A DNA stretch of 64,000 nucleotides from Mycoavidus cysteinexigens_B (GTDB taxonomy: Bacteria; Pseudomonadota; Gammaproteobacteria; Burkholderiales; Burkholderiaceae). The notes beneath the pieces were generated by a model. It did no database searches. It was given only the letters and a program-made list of their open reading frames with translations, and was not told the DNA's origin. Made by a program: the position numbers and the translations under genes. The first letter of the stretch is position 1, and each line of letters starts with the position of its first letter. The stretch spans positions 124,001 to 188,000 of the forward strand of contig JASSUG010000006.1 in the NCBI GenBank assembly GCA_031963465.1, read 5' to 3'. Below, piece after piece: positions 1-10,500 of the stretch.

Positions 1-1282
1 AGTGGAAATACCGGTGTTTGATCCAGCGGCCTCTCTTTTGAGGATGCCTACGACAGCACCACCGCCACAGCGCTTGCCATATTGCGTAATCGACTTTGGC
101 AAAGGTTTCCTTCGCGACAACGTGACGATGATAGTTCGCCCATCCTTTGATGACAGGGTTGAGTAAGTAAATCAGATTGATTTGCTTGGCTGCCTTGTTA
201 TCTTTAATGATTGAGCGAATTTTCGTCAGAACTGCTTGGATATTCTTTTTCGATGGTTTGATTAAAAGCTTGCCGTTGTATTTGCGGACATTCTGACCCA
301 AGAAATCGAATCCTTGTGCAATATTTGTGATCTTGGTCTTCTCTGGCGATAAAGATAGTCCTCTTTCACTCAGGAATTCTTTGATCACTGGTAACGCTTC
401 ATTTTCCAGTAACTCTTTTGAAGCTCCCGTAACAATGAAGTCATCGCAGTAACGCACAAAGTTAACTTTAGGGACGGTCCAACCGCCTTTGTAACTGACC
501 TTGCCACAGGTCATTGCAAGTCGTTCTTGCAAACCATCCAACGTCATATTTGTAAGCGCTGGTGAGATGATACTACCCTGCGCTGCGCCTTCTTCTGTTG
601 GACAGAGTCGTTGTTTTTCCAGATATCCGGCTTTTAGCCACCGTCGCAATATCTCCTTGTCTATCGGAATATGTTCGATCAGCCAATTATGCGAAATTTT
701 CTCAAAACACGCCTGAATATCTGCCTCTAGAATCCACTGCGGTGAACACTTTTTAGCGAGTACTTTGAAGCACTGCTGAATCGCGTCTGCTGTAGATCTT
801 TCAGGTCGGAATCCGTAAGAATTAGAATCCGCCTTGGTCTCCGAAATGGGCTCCAAAGCCAGCAAATATAAAGCTTGCTGAGCTCTGTCGATCATACAGG
901 GAATATCAAGCGGCCTTTTCTTATTGCCAGTGCTTTTGGGTATGTAAATTCTACGCAATGGTTTGGGTTTATATCCGCGTCGCTTTAGTGTTTTGATCGC
1001 TTTGTATTTATCGATGGGTGTCGGCCATATTACCTTGTCTATGCCTGGCGTTTTCTTTCCTTGATTTTCAGTCACCCGTCTCACAGCGATTGCTTTGCCG
1101 CTGAACGAGTGGGTTAGTAACCACTGCAAGGCTTTAACCTTACGTTGCTTACCTTCCTTCGTTGCCTTGACTATACGCGCTTGCAGCTTTTTGACTTCTT
1201 GGTAACATTTGGTCCAGTTAATATCGTACCAGTGTTCCGCATAGCCAGAGGGCGCAACAGCACTGATTACATATGCCGACAT
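1..1282 (-). CDS. ltrA: Group II intron reverse transcriptase/maturase (partial, C-terminus beyond left edge)
   Basis: About 427 codons are visible and the frame is still open at position 1. The start ATG at 1282 is chosen because AGGAGG (complement of 1290-1295) lies 7 bases upstream. The protein has an N-terminal RT0-like region, then the RT palm with the fingers motif GFRPERSTADA, the AQGSIISP motif and the active-site YCDD at residues 278-281 (codons 440-451). A maturase-X-like segment (LLNPVIKGWANYHR) begins before the edge. In this family the protein aids intron splicing and copies intron RNA into DNA during retrohoming. YCDD is a known variant of YADD, so catalysis looks intact. Any endonuclease domain cannot be seen. 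Confidence 0.93.
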   Translation of the reverse strand, partial: MSAYVISAVAPSGYAEHWYDINWTKCYQEVKKLQARIVKATKEGKQRKVKALQWLLTHSFSGKAIAVRRVTENQGKKTPGIDKVIWPTPIDKYKAIKTLKRRGYKPKPLRRIYIPKSTGNKKRPLDIPCMIDRAQQALYLLALEPISETKADSNSYGFRPERSTADAIQQCFKVLAKKCSPQWILEADIQACFEKISHNWLIEHIPIDKEILRRWLKAGYLEKQRLCPTEEGAAQGSIISPALTNMTLDGLQERLAMTCGKVSYKGGWTVPKVNFVRYCDDFIVTGASKELLENEALPVIKEFLSERGLSLSPEKTKITNIAQGFDFLGQNVRKYNGKLLIKPSKKNIQAVLTKIRSIIKDNKAAKQINLIYLLNPVIKGWANYHRHVVAKETFAKVDYAIWQALWRWCCRRHPQKRGRWIKHRYFH

Positions 1283-1289
1283 CTGCTGC

Positions 1290-1295
1290 CCTCCT
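1290..1295 (-). promoter_or_regulatory. Shine-Dalgarno site of the intron maturase
   Basis: AGGAGG on the minus strand, 7 bases before the ATG at 1282. It decides the start of the maturase gene. Confidence 0.8.
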
Positions 1296-2004
1296 AGAAA
1301 AAGTTTCTCAAGTTCTTTAGTCAAGAAAAACCAGGTCGAATTGGGCCCGTTTTCACGGGGGATAATCTTGCTGTGCAGCTCAATCCCTATCTGCTCCATT
1401 ACAGGGCAGCATGCTTTTTCGACCGTCCTATACCCGCACCTTTATCGGTGTTCCTTGCGGTTCACTTTGCCTTAACAGCAAAAATACGGGCTTACCGAGT
1501 TTCGACGTTAGATACACGAATAGTTTAGGTCTTGCCTATCACCCGGCGGTTTCTATACCCTCGTGCCCGCAATTGTAATCGGGCAACTTACCGCTTACCT
1601 TTTGGTTCAAGCTTGTCAGCATCTTTAGCTTGTCAATTGTCACGAGTTTTATCAGCAATTCACATATGTTGACCATGCTATCCAGCCTAGCGCCCTGACC
1701 GCTTTGATGCTAGCAGTCGTTGGAGTTGCCTCACGGCTCTTCCTCCTCTTTCGAAGGGCTACATTGTCCCAAAAGCTCCTAACATAACTATTGCTAGTTA
1801 CGCTAGTTTTAGTAGGCTACTATCGGAGGAACGACAGGTTTCTCTTACTTCTTGAAACAATACCTAACGCGACTTTGCTCGTCGCACTACAATGCTCAAT
1901 TGCAAAAAATAACAGGATAACACTATGTTGGGCAGCACCTTTTCGTCATCGCGGAGCGTGCTCTCTCTACAGGAAACGCTGGATCTCGCTAGCTCTTACT
2001 CATA

Positions 2005-2241
2005 CTAATTCCAATTAGAAACAAAATTAATAATCCACTGCCATCCGGTCATACTTTGGAGTCTTTGTGGATCTAATTCGAATTGTTTGAGTGCTTCACA
2101 CAACTGGTTTTCAAGGGCGTCGATGCTATCGAAAACTCGATTATGAAAATATTTTTCGCGCAGTTCGTCCCAAACATATTCTTGAGGATTCAATTCTGGA
2201 GAATAAGGGTGCAAGAAAATCAAGCACGGAATAAGCAACAA
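2005..2241 (-). pseudogene. IS630-family transposase, C-terminal remnant
   Basis: The readable segment carries the IS630/Tc1 C-terminal DDE signature: a P(Y)SPELNPQE block with the last catalytic Glu neighbourhood, then VWDELREKYFHNR. It ends at a natural stop. The upstream two thirds of a normal transposase, including both catalytic Asp residues, are missing. Homology fades near 2221, at the edge of the hip promoter region. It therefore cannot be active and marks an old insertion that was cut when the hip locus or the intron arrived. The apparent ATG at 2241 is not a real start. Confidence 0.75.
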
Positions 2242-2259
2242 TCCAATTCAGTTATTTAG

Positions 2260-2273
2260 TTACCGATAGGTAA
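2260..2273. promoter_or_regulatory. hip operator 1 (palindrome)
   Basis: Perfect inverted repeat TTACC-GATA-GGTAA. An identical copy lies 50 bp downstream, centre to centre (about five helical turns). HipB-type antitoxins repress their own operon by binding paired palindromes, so the position and duplication suggest a HipB operator. The sequence differs from the E. coli hip operator. Confidence 0.7.
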
Positions 2274-2274
2274 T

Positions 2275-2308
2275 TTTTTATACTCTAACTCCCCTATTCT
2301 GTTATAAA
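2275..2308 (+). promoter_or_regulatory. Putative hip promoter between the operators
   Basis: Two -10-like boxes lie between the operators: TATACT (2279-2284) and TATAAA (2303-2308). A convincing -35 hexamer is not visible; TTTTTA at 2275-2280 is the best candidate for the second box. The AT-rich promoter lies within reach of both palindromes, consistent with autorepression. Confidence 0.4.
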
Positions 2309-2309
2309 A

Positions 2310-2323
2310 TTACCGATAGGTAA
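2310..2323. promoter_or_regulatory. hip operator 2 (palindrome)
   Basis: Second perfect TTACC-GATA-GGTAA repeat, 22 bp before the hipB start. It directly follows a TATAAA box (2303-2308), so repressor bound here would cover the transcription start. Confidence 0.7.
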
Positions 2324-2345
2324 CTTTAAACAACGAGAATACTAT

Positions 2346-2606
2346 ATGACACCCTTCTCAGATATTGGGCAATCTATGTGGATTTCTACCAAAGTTCATA
2401 CTACTCAGGAGCTCGGTGCGTTGGTTAAACAACACCGTCGTGCACAGAAACTGTTGCAAGCTGACATTGCTGGATTAGCCAATACGGGAAACCGGTTTGT
2501 TGTAGAACTCGAGCGTGGAAAACCAACGCTGCAATTGCAGAAAGTTCTAGATGTGCTAGATCTACTGGGGCTCGAAGTCGTTGTCCAGAGAAAAGGGATA
2601 AACTAA
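2346..2606 (+). CDS. hipB: HipB-like / y4mF-type XRE antitoxin and repressor
   Basis: 86-residue helix-turn-helix protein of the Xre/Cro type. The HTH runs from about residue 20 (ELGALVKQHRRAQKLLQADIA) to the recognition helix near NTGNRFVVELERG. The tail LQKVLDVLDLLGLEV is typical of the y4mF subgroup of HipB partners. By family it should neutralise the HipA kinase next door and repress the operon at the two upstream palindromes. Its stop codon is directly followed by the hipA ATG, so the two are co-transcribed and probably translationally coupled. The Shine-Dalgarno site is weak. An alternative start at 2376 would shorten the N-terminus by ten residues. Confidence 0.9.
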   Translation: MTPFSDIGQSMWISTKVHTTQELGALVKQHRRAQKLLQADIAGLANTGNRFVVELERGKPTLQLQKVLDVLDLLGLEVVVQRKGIN

Positions 2607-3866
2607 ATGGCCGAAAGAATGCTTGATATTTACCGCAATGACGAATTAGTTGGCATACTCTTTAACGAAGTCCCGCTAAAATTCCGCTATGCGGATACAT
2701 GGCTCCATAAACCTGGCGCTGAACCCATCGCACCCAATATTAGCCTACAGCAACAAGAGCATGCGGGTGAATACCTTCACGCCTATTTTGAAAATTTACT
2801 GCCAGAAGGTGATGTTAGGCAATTTCTAAGTATCAGTCAGCACGCAACGACTATTTTTGGATTACTCAGTGCGGTTGGCGGAGATACTGCCAGCGGGCTC
2901 AATATTTTACCGCATAATGAAAAACCAGCGCTTGCTGAATATTATCCAACTACTTGGACCGCCATTGCGCAATCGCTGCACCACCCAAATGCAGCTTCCT
3001 TGATTACGCAAAACGAAGCTGCTAGTAGAATTTCTCTTGCCGGGGTGCAAGAAAAAATATTGCTGATTATCTTATCCAACGGTATGCCAGCCATACCGCT
3101 CGGAAGCACTCCTTCAACTCATATTCTAAAACCCAATATTACGCGGCTCACAAATATATGGGCTTCCGCTCTCAATGAAACTTTTGTCATGCAATTGGCT
3201 GCCTCGGCCGACCTAGGCGTCGCACCAATAGAATACCAGCCCGTGGCAAAAGCCTCTTTAATCAAACGTTATGATCGGTTTATAGATCAACCCGGAAAAG
3301 TCAAAAGATTACACCAATTCGACCTATGTCAATTGGATGGCAAAACCTCGAATATAAAATATGAATCCGATGGAGGCCCGACTCTCGCTAGATGCTGTGA
3401 GCTTTTACGGCAAAACAACGTGCCTGCGGTCGATTTGAAGCGCCTACTTGCCTGGGTATTTTTCAATCTTTACGTGGGCAATAACGATAGCCATGCAAAA
3501 AATCTTTCCATTTTGCATATTCCGCAGGAAGGTATGCGGCTTGCGCCATTTTATGATTTAATGTCTTTAACCTTATATTCTGGCCTATCTAAGCAATTCG
3601 CTTTCAAAATTGGAGGGGAAAATAAGCCCGCCAATCTCCAGATAGGACATATTCATGCCATGGCTCAGCAGTTAGGTTTTAGATCTAAATATGTAATGAA
3701 TATTGCAGAAGAACTCGCTCATGTAATACTTGCGAATTTGCATCCAGTAGCAACAAATTTAGCACTTAATCTCGCTACCCAATCTGGCACTGAATATACA
3801 TTGCTTGAAAGGCTCGAGCAAAAAATCACTAGCAACATTAACAAGCTGATTCAACGGTGGTTTTAA
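2607..3866 (+). CDS. hipA: HipA-family serine/threonine kinase toxin
   Basis: 419 residues, close to the usual HipA length, with an N-terminal couple_hipA-like region and a C-terminal kinase domain. The SLAGVQEK loop carries Ser143, the position autophosphorylated in E. coli HipA (Ser150). The catalytic loop NNDSHAKN has Asp294, and the metal-binding YDL (Asp317) follows. Known HipA proteins phosphorylate aminoacyl-tRNA synthetases such as GltX and halt translation, giving tolerance; the target here is unknown. No frameshift or missing catalytic residue is seen, so the toxin looks functional. Its start abuts the hipB stop. Base composition is more AT-rich than the core genes, in keeping with horizontal gain. 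Confidence 0.92.
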   Translation: MAERMLDIYRNDELVGILFNEVPLKFRYADTWLHKPGAEPIAPNISLQQQEHAGEYLHAYFENLLPEGDVRQFLSISQHATTIFGLLSAVGGDTASGLNILPHNEKPALAEYYPTTWTAIAQSLHHPNAASLITQNEAASRISLAGVQEKILLIILSNGMPAIPLGSTPSTHILKPNITRLTNIWASALNETFVMQLAASADLGVAPIEYQPVAKASLIKRYDRFIDQPGKVKRLHQFDLCQLDGKTSNIKYESDGGPTLARCCELLRQNNVPAVDLKRLLAWVFFNLYVGNNDSHAKNLSILHIPQEGMRLAPFYDLMSLTLYSGLSKQFAFKIGGENKPANLQIGHIHAMAQQLGFRSKYVMNIAEELAHVILANLHPVATNLALNLATQSGTEYTLLERLEQKITSNINKLIQRWF

Positions 3867-4226
3867 TTTTTTAAAGAAACGCTGATTTAATGGAATTTTT
3901 TCGAAAGCATAGTAAATTTCTGTTGAGAAATGCGGAATGAACCAAATGATGTGTATTTTTTGATCTCAAACAAGCCATTTTTGTCTGAATTTCCTGTTCA
4001 ACCCGCAGTTTGGACGGATTGAGCCTGTAATCTGCGCTGCGCAATTTGAATATTCGCCAACGCTGTTAAACCCGAACATTCAGGTGCGTAATGTGATAAA
4101 AATGACCGTCACGCCCCTAATGTCCACTGCGTGGCATAGTGCGAGATGTTAAGTTTGGCCTTGTGCCATATGATCTAGTTAAAACTCCACTTCCTTTTGA
4201 TGCCGGATAGCTACAATAACTACTGA
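3867..4226. other. Gene-free stretch, possible decayed IS
   Basis: 360 bases between hipA and the glycosyltransferase remnant. No open frame of useful length and no RNA gene is recognisable. Its position among mobile debris makes an IS remnant plausible, but I cannot assign a family. Confidence 0.4.
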
Positions 4227-4441
4227 TTGGCTATCATAGCGACATAGTACTCAAGTTGACATGGTGAGACGTCGATAGACGGCTTCCGTCTCTTGTACGA
4301 ACAATGCCTTCTCAAAAGGTACTTCACTTTTGCGCCGGGCGGACGCTCCCATCGCGCGCAAGGTCTCAGGCTTGCCTCTAATCTCCCTAAGCAAACTCGA
4401 GATCGCATCGTGATCGATTTCTGTACAATCTCACCATCTTT
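4227..4441 (-). pseudogene. Glycosyltransferase 3'-end fragment (decayed duplicate)
   Basis: About 215 bases align with 26088-26302, the last ~70 codons of the intact GT4 gene, at roughly 85 percent identity by eye. In the gene's own frame the fragment reads KPETLRAMGASARRKSEV and ETEAVYRRLTMST, then stops at an early TGA where the intact gene continues for four more residues. A one-base deletion relative to the intact copy lies near 4407-4425. Nothing upstream of the C-terminus is present. The fragment ends about 80 bases before the NRPS start. It is a dead copy, but it records a duplication or rearrangement linking this site with the 26-kb region. Confidence 0.88.
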
Positions 4442-4521
4442 GCTTGGCTCACTTTATCGGTCACGATCGCTAAAATACGCAGGCCAGGAATTAAAGATCA
4501 AATACACTAATTAGGTAGCTT
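4442..4521 (+). promoter_or_regulatory. Leader region of the NRPS gene
   Basis: 80 bases between the glycosyltransferase remnant and the NRPS start. TAAAAT at 4471-4476 could be a -10 box; no clear -35 is present. Only a weak AGGT precedes the ATG. No regulator binding site is recognised. A promoter further upstream, inside the remnant, is possible. Confidence 0.3.
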
Positions 4522-7500
4522 ATGCTTGCTTATGTCGATCCAGTAGCCCATCCCTTATCTGCTGCACAAATGGAGATTTGGCTCGCACAGCAAATAAACC
4601 CTGATAGCCCAGTCTATAACATTGGTCAGTTCACACAAATTCATGGTGCCGTTGACCGAGATTTGTTCGAGATAGCCTTGCGGCAAGTGGTTGCAGAAGC
4701 GCAAAGCCCGCGTCTTCAGTTCGTCGAAAGTAGCGATGGCCTTCGACAATGTGTTGGCTCACCAAAGTGGTCGCTGCCCTTTATTGATTTCAGTGCAGAA
4801 GGGGAATCTCAAGCTGCGGCTGAAGCGTGGATGAGAGCGGACTACGAGCGGCCAGTTGACCTGCTGCGCGGCCCGATGTTTGACTATGCGTTGTTAAAAG
4901 TCGCCTCAGACCGATTTCTTTGGTATCGACGTTGTCACCATATCTTGGTGGATGGGGTTGGATTTGCTCTCATTGCACAACGCATGGCCCAGGTCTATAG
5001 CGCGCTGATCGAGGGCGTGGCGGCAAACAAATGCCCTTTCGGGCCCATCTCACTGCTACTGGAAAATGATGCCCGTTATCGTGCCTCTGCACAATATACA
5101 AAAGATCGCGCTTATTGGCTTCAGTATTGTGCAAATTGGCCAGAACCGGTCACGCTGGCAAATCGATATGCCCCCGCCTTGCATCACCGCATTCATCATA
5201 CGGCTTATCTTTCCTCTGAATCGGTGCGTGCTTACGCTGCTGATGCAAGTCGTTTAGCGCAGCTCATTACCGCTGCCATGGCGGCGTATCTGCATCGTTT
5301 AACTGGTGCCCAGGACATTGGGTTGGGTTTTCCCGTGACAGGCCGCTTTGGAGAAGACCGGCATATTCCTGGCGTAGCAAGTAATGTTTTACCTATCCGG
5401 CTTGCTGTACAGTCGGATATGAGCTTATCTTCATTGATAGAACAGGCGGCGCAAGAGATTCAACGCGGGTTTCGGCATCAGCGCTACCGCTCTGAAGCAT
5501 TACGGCGAGAACTTGGGCTAGAGCCCAATCAGCCCTTGTTCGGCCCCACGATCAATCTGATGCCATTTGACTATGACCTCTCTTTTGGCGGGCATGCGTC
5601 GAGCAATCATAATCTGGTTAATGGGCCGGTCGAAGATTTGATGATCGCGGTCTATACCCAATCCGATGGGAGCCCACCACGGATTGACTTTGAAGCGAAC
5701 CCAACGCTTTACACCATCGATGAACTGATTACACACCAACGTCGCTTTTTAAAGTTTTTGGATGCCCTGGTCATCGAGCCTGCGCAGCCAATTAGTCGCA
5801 TTGACCTGCTCGGTGCCAAAGAGCGGCGACAGTTACTGGTCGAGTGGAATGCGACCGAGCGAGATTATCCGGCGCACCAATGCATTCATCAGTTGTTCGA
5901 AGAGCAGGCTGAACGCACGCCAGAAGCCACTGCTCTGGTGTATGAAAATCAAGTACTCAGTTATGCCGGACTGAATGCACGCGCCAACCACCTTGCGCAT
6001 CAGCTCATGGAGTTAAGTGTGCAACCAGAGGACTATATCGCTACGTTGCTTGAGCGCTCTGTGGAACTGGTCGTGGCTCAACTGGCGATCCTCAAAGTGG
6101 GAGCTGCCTATGTGCCGATTGATCCTAAAGCTCCGGCGCAGCGACAAGCCTGGATCGTGGCCGATTGTGCAGCACGCCTATTGATCGCCGATGCCCATAC
6201 CGAAGTTTCATCCGCCCTGCTGGTGCCCTTGCTACGCCTGACTTCGAGCCACACAAATGAAGCGGACACAGCCATCGCGAATCCCGACCCGGTTCATTCC
6301 AGTCTCGATACCGCTTATGTGATGTACACCTCCGGCTCCACCGGCACGCCAAAAGGCGTGCTCGTGCCGCATCGCGCCGTTGCTCGCCTGGTGATCAACA
6401 GCGGTTATGCGGATATCGGTGTCAATGATCGAGTCGCGTTTGCCGCCAACCCCGCTTTCGACGCAAGCACTTTTGAAGTCTGGGCCCCTTTACTGAATGG
6501 TGGAACCCTGGTTGTGATCGATCACAACACTGTGCTTACGCCCAATGCTTTTGTGCATACTTTGCAGGAAAAGCGCATTAGTATTATGTGGCTAACCGTT
6601 GGTTTATTTAACCAATTAGCCGTCGCATTAGAACCCATATTTCCGCAACTTAAAACATTGATTGTGGGTGGAGACGCACTCGATGCGAGGGTCATCGCGC
6701 AAGTACTGAGCAATACGCCACCACAAAGACTGATCAATGGATACGGTCCGACTGAAAGTACGACGTTTGCTACGACATATCGCATTGTTTCGCCCCCAGA
6801 AGAGGGAGCAAGCATCCCTATTGGGCGGCCGATTGCAAATACACGTATTTATCTCCTGGACACGCGCGGCCAACCCGTGCCATTGGGAGCAGTGGGCGAG
6901 CTATACATTGGCGGAGACGGTGTCGCGCGCGGCTATCTGAACCGTCCTGAGTTGACCGCTGAGCGTTTCCTTCCTGATCCGTTCAGCCATCATGAGAATG
7001 CCCGCATGTATAAAACGGGCGACCTTGCCCGCTACCTACCTGATGGCAATCTGGAGTTTTTAGGCCGCAACGACCAGCAGATCAAGATCCGCGGTTTTCG
7101 GATTGAGCCGGGTGAGATCGAGGCACGCCTCGTTGAGCATCCGCAGGTGCATGAAGCTGCAGTACTGGTGCTAGGCAAGGACCGGGACAAGCGGCTCATT
7201 GCCTATGTGGTAGCTAAGCCCGACGAACAACTCGCCAGCACGCTACGCTCGCACCTCATGGCTCGGTTGCCTGAGTATATGATGCCGGTCGCCTTCGTGC
7301 GCCTGGATGCGCTCCCATTAACACCCAACGGCAAGCTAGACCGCCGTGCGCTGCCGGCTCCGGATGATGAAGCCCTTGTTCGTCAGACGTATGAAGCCCC
7401 GCAAGGCGAGATCGAGACCGCGCTGGCGCGCATTTGGGCTGAATTGTTCAAGATTGAACAGATTAGCCGCCACGATAGCTTCTTCGCGCTTGGCGGCCAC

Positions 7501-10500
7501 TCGCTACTCGCTGTGCAGATGATTGAACGCCTGCGGCGCCTCGGACTCACCGTCTCCGTACGCACGCTGTTCGAGACACCCACGCTTAGTGTGCTGGCTC
7601 AATCGCTGGGCCACCACCACGAAGTGACCGTACCGTCCAATCTGATTACCCCCAATACCACCAGACTGACGCCGGACCTACTGCCGTTGATCAATCTCAC
7701 GCAAACCGAGATCGACCGTATCGTTGAACAGACGCCAGGCGGGATGGCCAATATCCAAGATATTTATGCCTTATCTCCGCTGCAGGACGGTATTCTATTC
7801 CACCACCTGCTGACGACCGATGGTGATCCTTATCTGCTGATCATCCAGATGGCTTTTGCGAACCGAGCGTTGCTGGATCGCTACTTGGAGGCGGTCCAGC
7901 AGGTAGTCAATCGCCACGACATCTTGCGCACGGCCTTTGTCTGGGAGAGTCAGTCCACGCCCGCCCAGGTAGTCTGGCGTCACGCGCCACTGTCAATTAC
8001 TGAACTTGCTTTGGATCCAGCCGCTGGACTGATCCCCGAGCAATTGGCCCAGCGCGTCGATGCGCGTCGACAGCGTATTGAGTTGACTCAGGCTCCATTG
8101 CTGCGCTTCGTGGTTGCACCAGACAGCAACGGCCGCTGGCTGCTCGTCCAATTGGTACACCATCTCATCGTCGATCACTCAACGCTGGAGGGGATGAATG
8201 CTGAAATTCAGGCGGTCCTCGAAGGTCGAGGCGATGCCTTGCCAGCTCCTCAGCCTTTCCGCAACCTAGTGGCGCAGGCGCGCTTGGGGCTAAGCCAAGA
8301 GGCACACGAGCGCTTCTTCACAGAGATGCTGGCCGACTTGGAGGAGCCTACACTGCCCTTCGGACTGGCCGAAGTCTACAGTGACGGCGCCCGGGCTAGC
8401 GAGTCGCACCAAATGCTGCCGCAGGACTTGAACGACCGCCTGCGCGTTCAGGCTAAACGGCTAGGCGTGAGCTTAGCCAGCCTATGCCATCTGGCGTGGG
8501 CTCAGGTCCTCGCTCGCGCCAGCGGCCAACAACGGGTTGTGTTCGGCACCGTATTGTTCGGGCGCATGCATGCTGGCAAAGGAGCCGGCCATGCGATGGG
8601 ATTATTTATCAATACGCTCCCGCTACGCATTGACTTAGAGAGTGGCAACGTTCAGGACAGTGTGCGTGTAGTCCATGCACACCTGGCTTCACTGCTTGAG
8701 CATGAATACGCGTCGCTCGCACTGGCACAACGTTGCAGTGCCGTGCCGGCTGGTGTACCACTGTTTAGTGCACTACTGAACTACCGGCACAACACCATGC
8801 CGTTGGGTGCAACCCCCACTACGCCCGGCATTGAATTTCTGAGTGCGCAAGAGTCCACAAACTATCCATTCACTCTATCGGTGGAGGATTTCGGCTCGGC
8901 ACTTGGTCTGACTGCTCAGGTCGTGGAACCGCTTGATTCTGCTAAGGTGTGCGGCTATATGCAGCAGACGCTGCAAAGCCTGGCCGACGCGCTAGAGCGA
9001 GCACCCGACATGCCAGTTTGGCAACTAGAGGTGTTGCCTATAGAGGAGCGCGAATGCTTGCTCCAGACATGGAATGCAACGACAGCGCCGTATCCAAAAT
9101 ATAAGTGTATCCACCAGTTGTTCGAAGAGCAGGTTAAGCGCACTCCAGAGGCCACTGCGCTTGTATACGAGAATCAAGGGGTGAGTTATGCCGAACTGAA
9201 TGCCAGCGCTAACCGCCTCGCGCATCAGCTCATTAAGTTAGGCGTTCAGCCGGACACGTACGTGGCGATCTGTGTAAAACGTTCACCGGCGATGGTCGTC
9301 GGGCTGCTGGCGATCCTCAAAGCGGGCGGCGCTTATGTGCCACTTGATCCAGCGTATCCGCATGAGCGTCTGACGTACATTCTCACCGATGCAGCGCCTG
9401 CGTTTCTGCTAGCGGATACGGCTGGCCGTGCCGTACTGGGCGAAACGATGCTCGCCACACTGACCGTGCTCGATCCGAATGCGCTTCCAGAAGAAGCGTC
9501 AACTGATCCGGAGGTACCCGCACTGACCTCACACCATCTCGCCTATGTCATCTATACGTCCGGCTCGACCGGCGCGCCCAAGGGCGTGATGGTCCTGCAT
9601 CGTGGACTGAATAATTATTTACATTGGGCGGCGCAAACCTACGCGCCCAAACGAGGCACGGTAGTGTCTTCCTCACTATCCTTTGACGCGACAGTCACCA
9701 GCCTGTGGACGCCGTTGCTGTACGGCAGCACGGCGCTGTTGCTGAGCGAAGGTAAGGAAATCGAGGAGCTAGAAGCGTATGTGCATCAGGCACAGGGTGA
9801 GGGACTGGTGAAAATTACCCCGGTGCATTTCGAAATGCTGGGGCAGCGACTGCAGACCGATGCGGTAAAAACGCGAGTGGCTGCGTTCGTGATTGGGGGA
9901 GAAGCGCTAAGTGCTTCGACGATTGCGATGTGGCAACGCATACAGCCGGGTGTGCGGCTGATCAACGAGTATGGGCCGACCGAAACGGTCGTCGGGTGTG
10001 TCGTGTATGACATGCGCACACCGCTATCGCAGTCTGGTTTGGTCCCGATTGGCCGACCGATTGCGAACACGAGGATTTATCTGTTAGACGCGCACGGCCA
10101 GCCCGTGCCATTGGGCGCGGTCGGCGAACTATATGTTGGTGGGGCCGGTGTTGCCCGTGGCTATCTGAACCGACCTGAATTGACCGCCGAACGTTTTCTT
10201 ACCGATCCGTTTTCGGATGCCCTCGATGCCCGAATGTATAAGACCGGTGACCTGGCCCGCTATCTAGCTGACGGTAATTTGGAATTTTTAGGCCGTAATG
10301 ACCATCAGGTCAAGATCCGCGGCTTTCGTATCGAACCTGGCGAGATCGAGGCGCGCCTGGTCGAGCATCCGCAGGTGCGGGAAGCCGCTGTGCTTGCGCT
10401 GAGCGAAGAGAGCGAGAAACGGCTGATTGCCTATGTCGTAGCTAAGCCTGACGAACAGCTCGCCAGCACGCTACGCTCGCACCTCACGACTCGATTGCCT

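Larger units (their letters stand above)
1..1887 (-). mobile_element. Group II intron, 5' part (RNA domains I-IV plus ORF), truncated by window edge
   Basis: On the minus strand a GTGCG motif at 1887-1883 fits the conserved 5' end of bacterial group II introns. It opens a small hairpin (GCGAC / GTCGC around GAGCAAA, about 1886-1870). About 600 bases without a gene of their own (1283-1887) separate it from a maturase gene, which is the arrangement expected for the ribozyme domains I-IV. Domains V/VI and the 3' splice site would lie left of position 1. The 5' exon is the short stretch 1888-2004, next to an IS630 remnant, so the intron appears to sit in mobile-element debris. The exact 5' boundary rests on the motif and hairpin only. 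Confidence 0.65.

Noticed and set aside
4220..4408. 62-codon open frame on the minus strand before the NRPS
   Set aside because: Out of frame with the glycosyltransferase remnant it overlaps; the true homology is in another frame.
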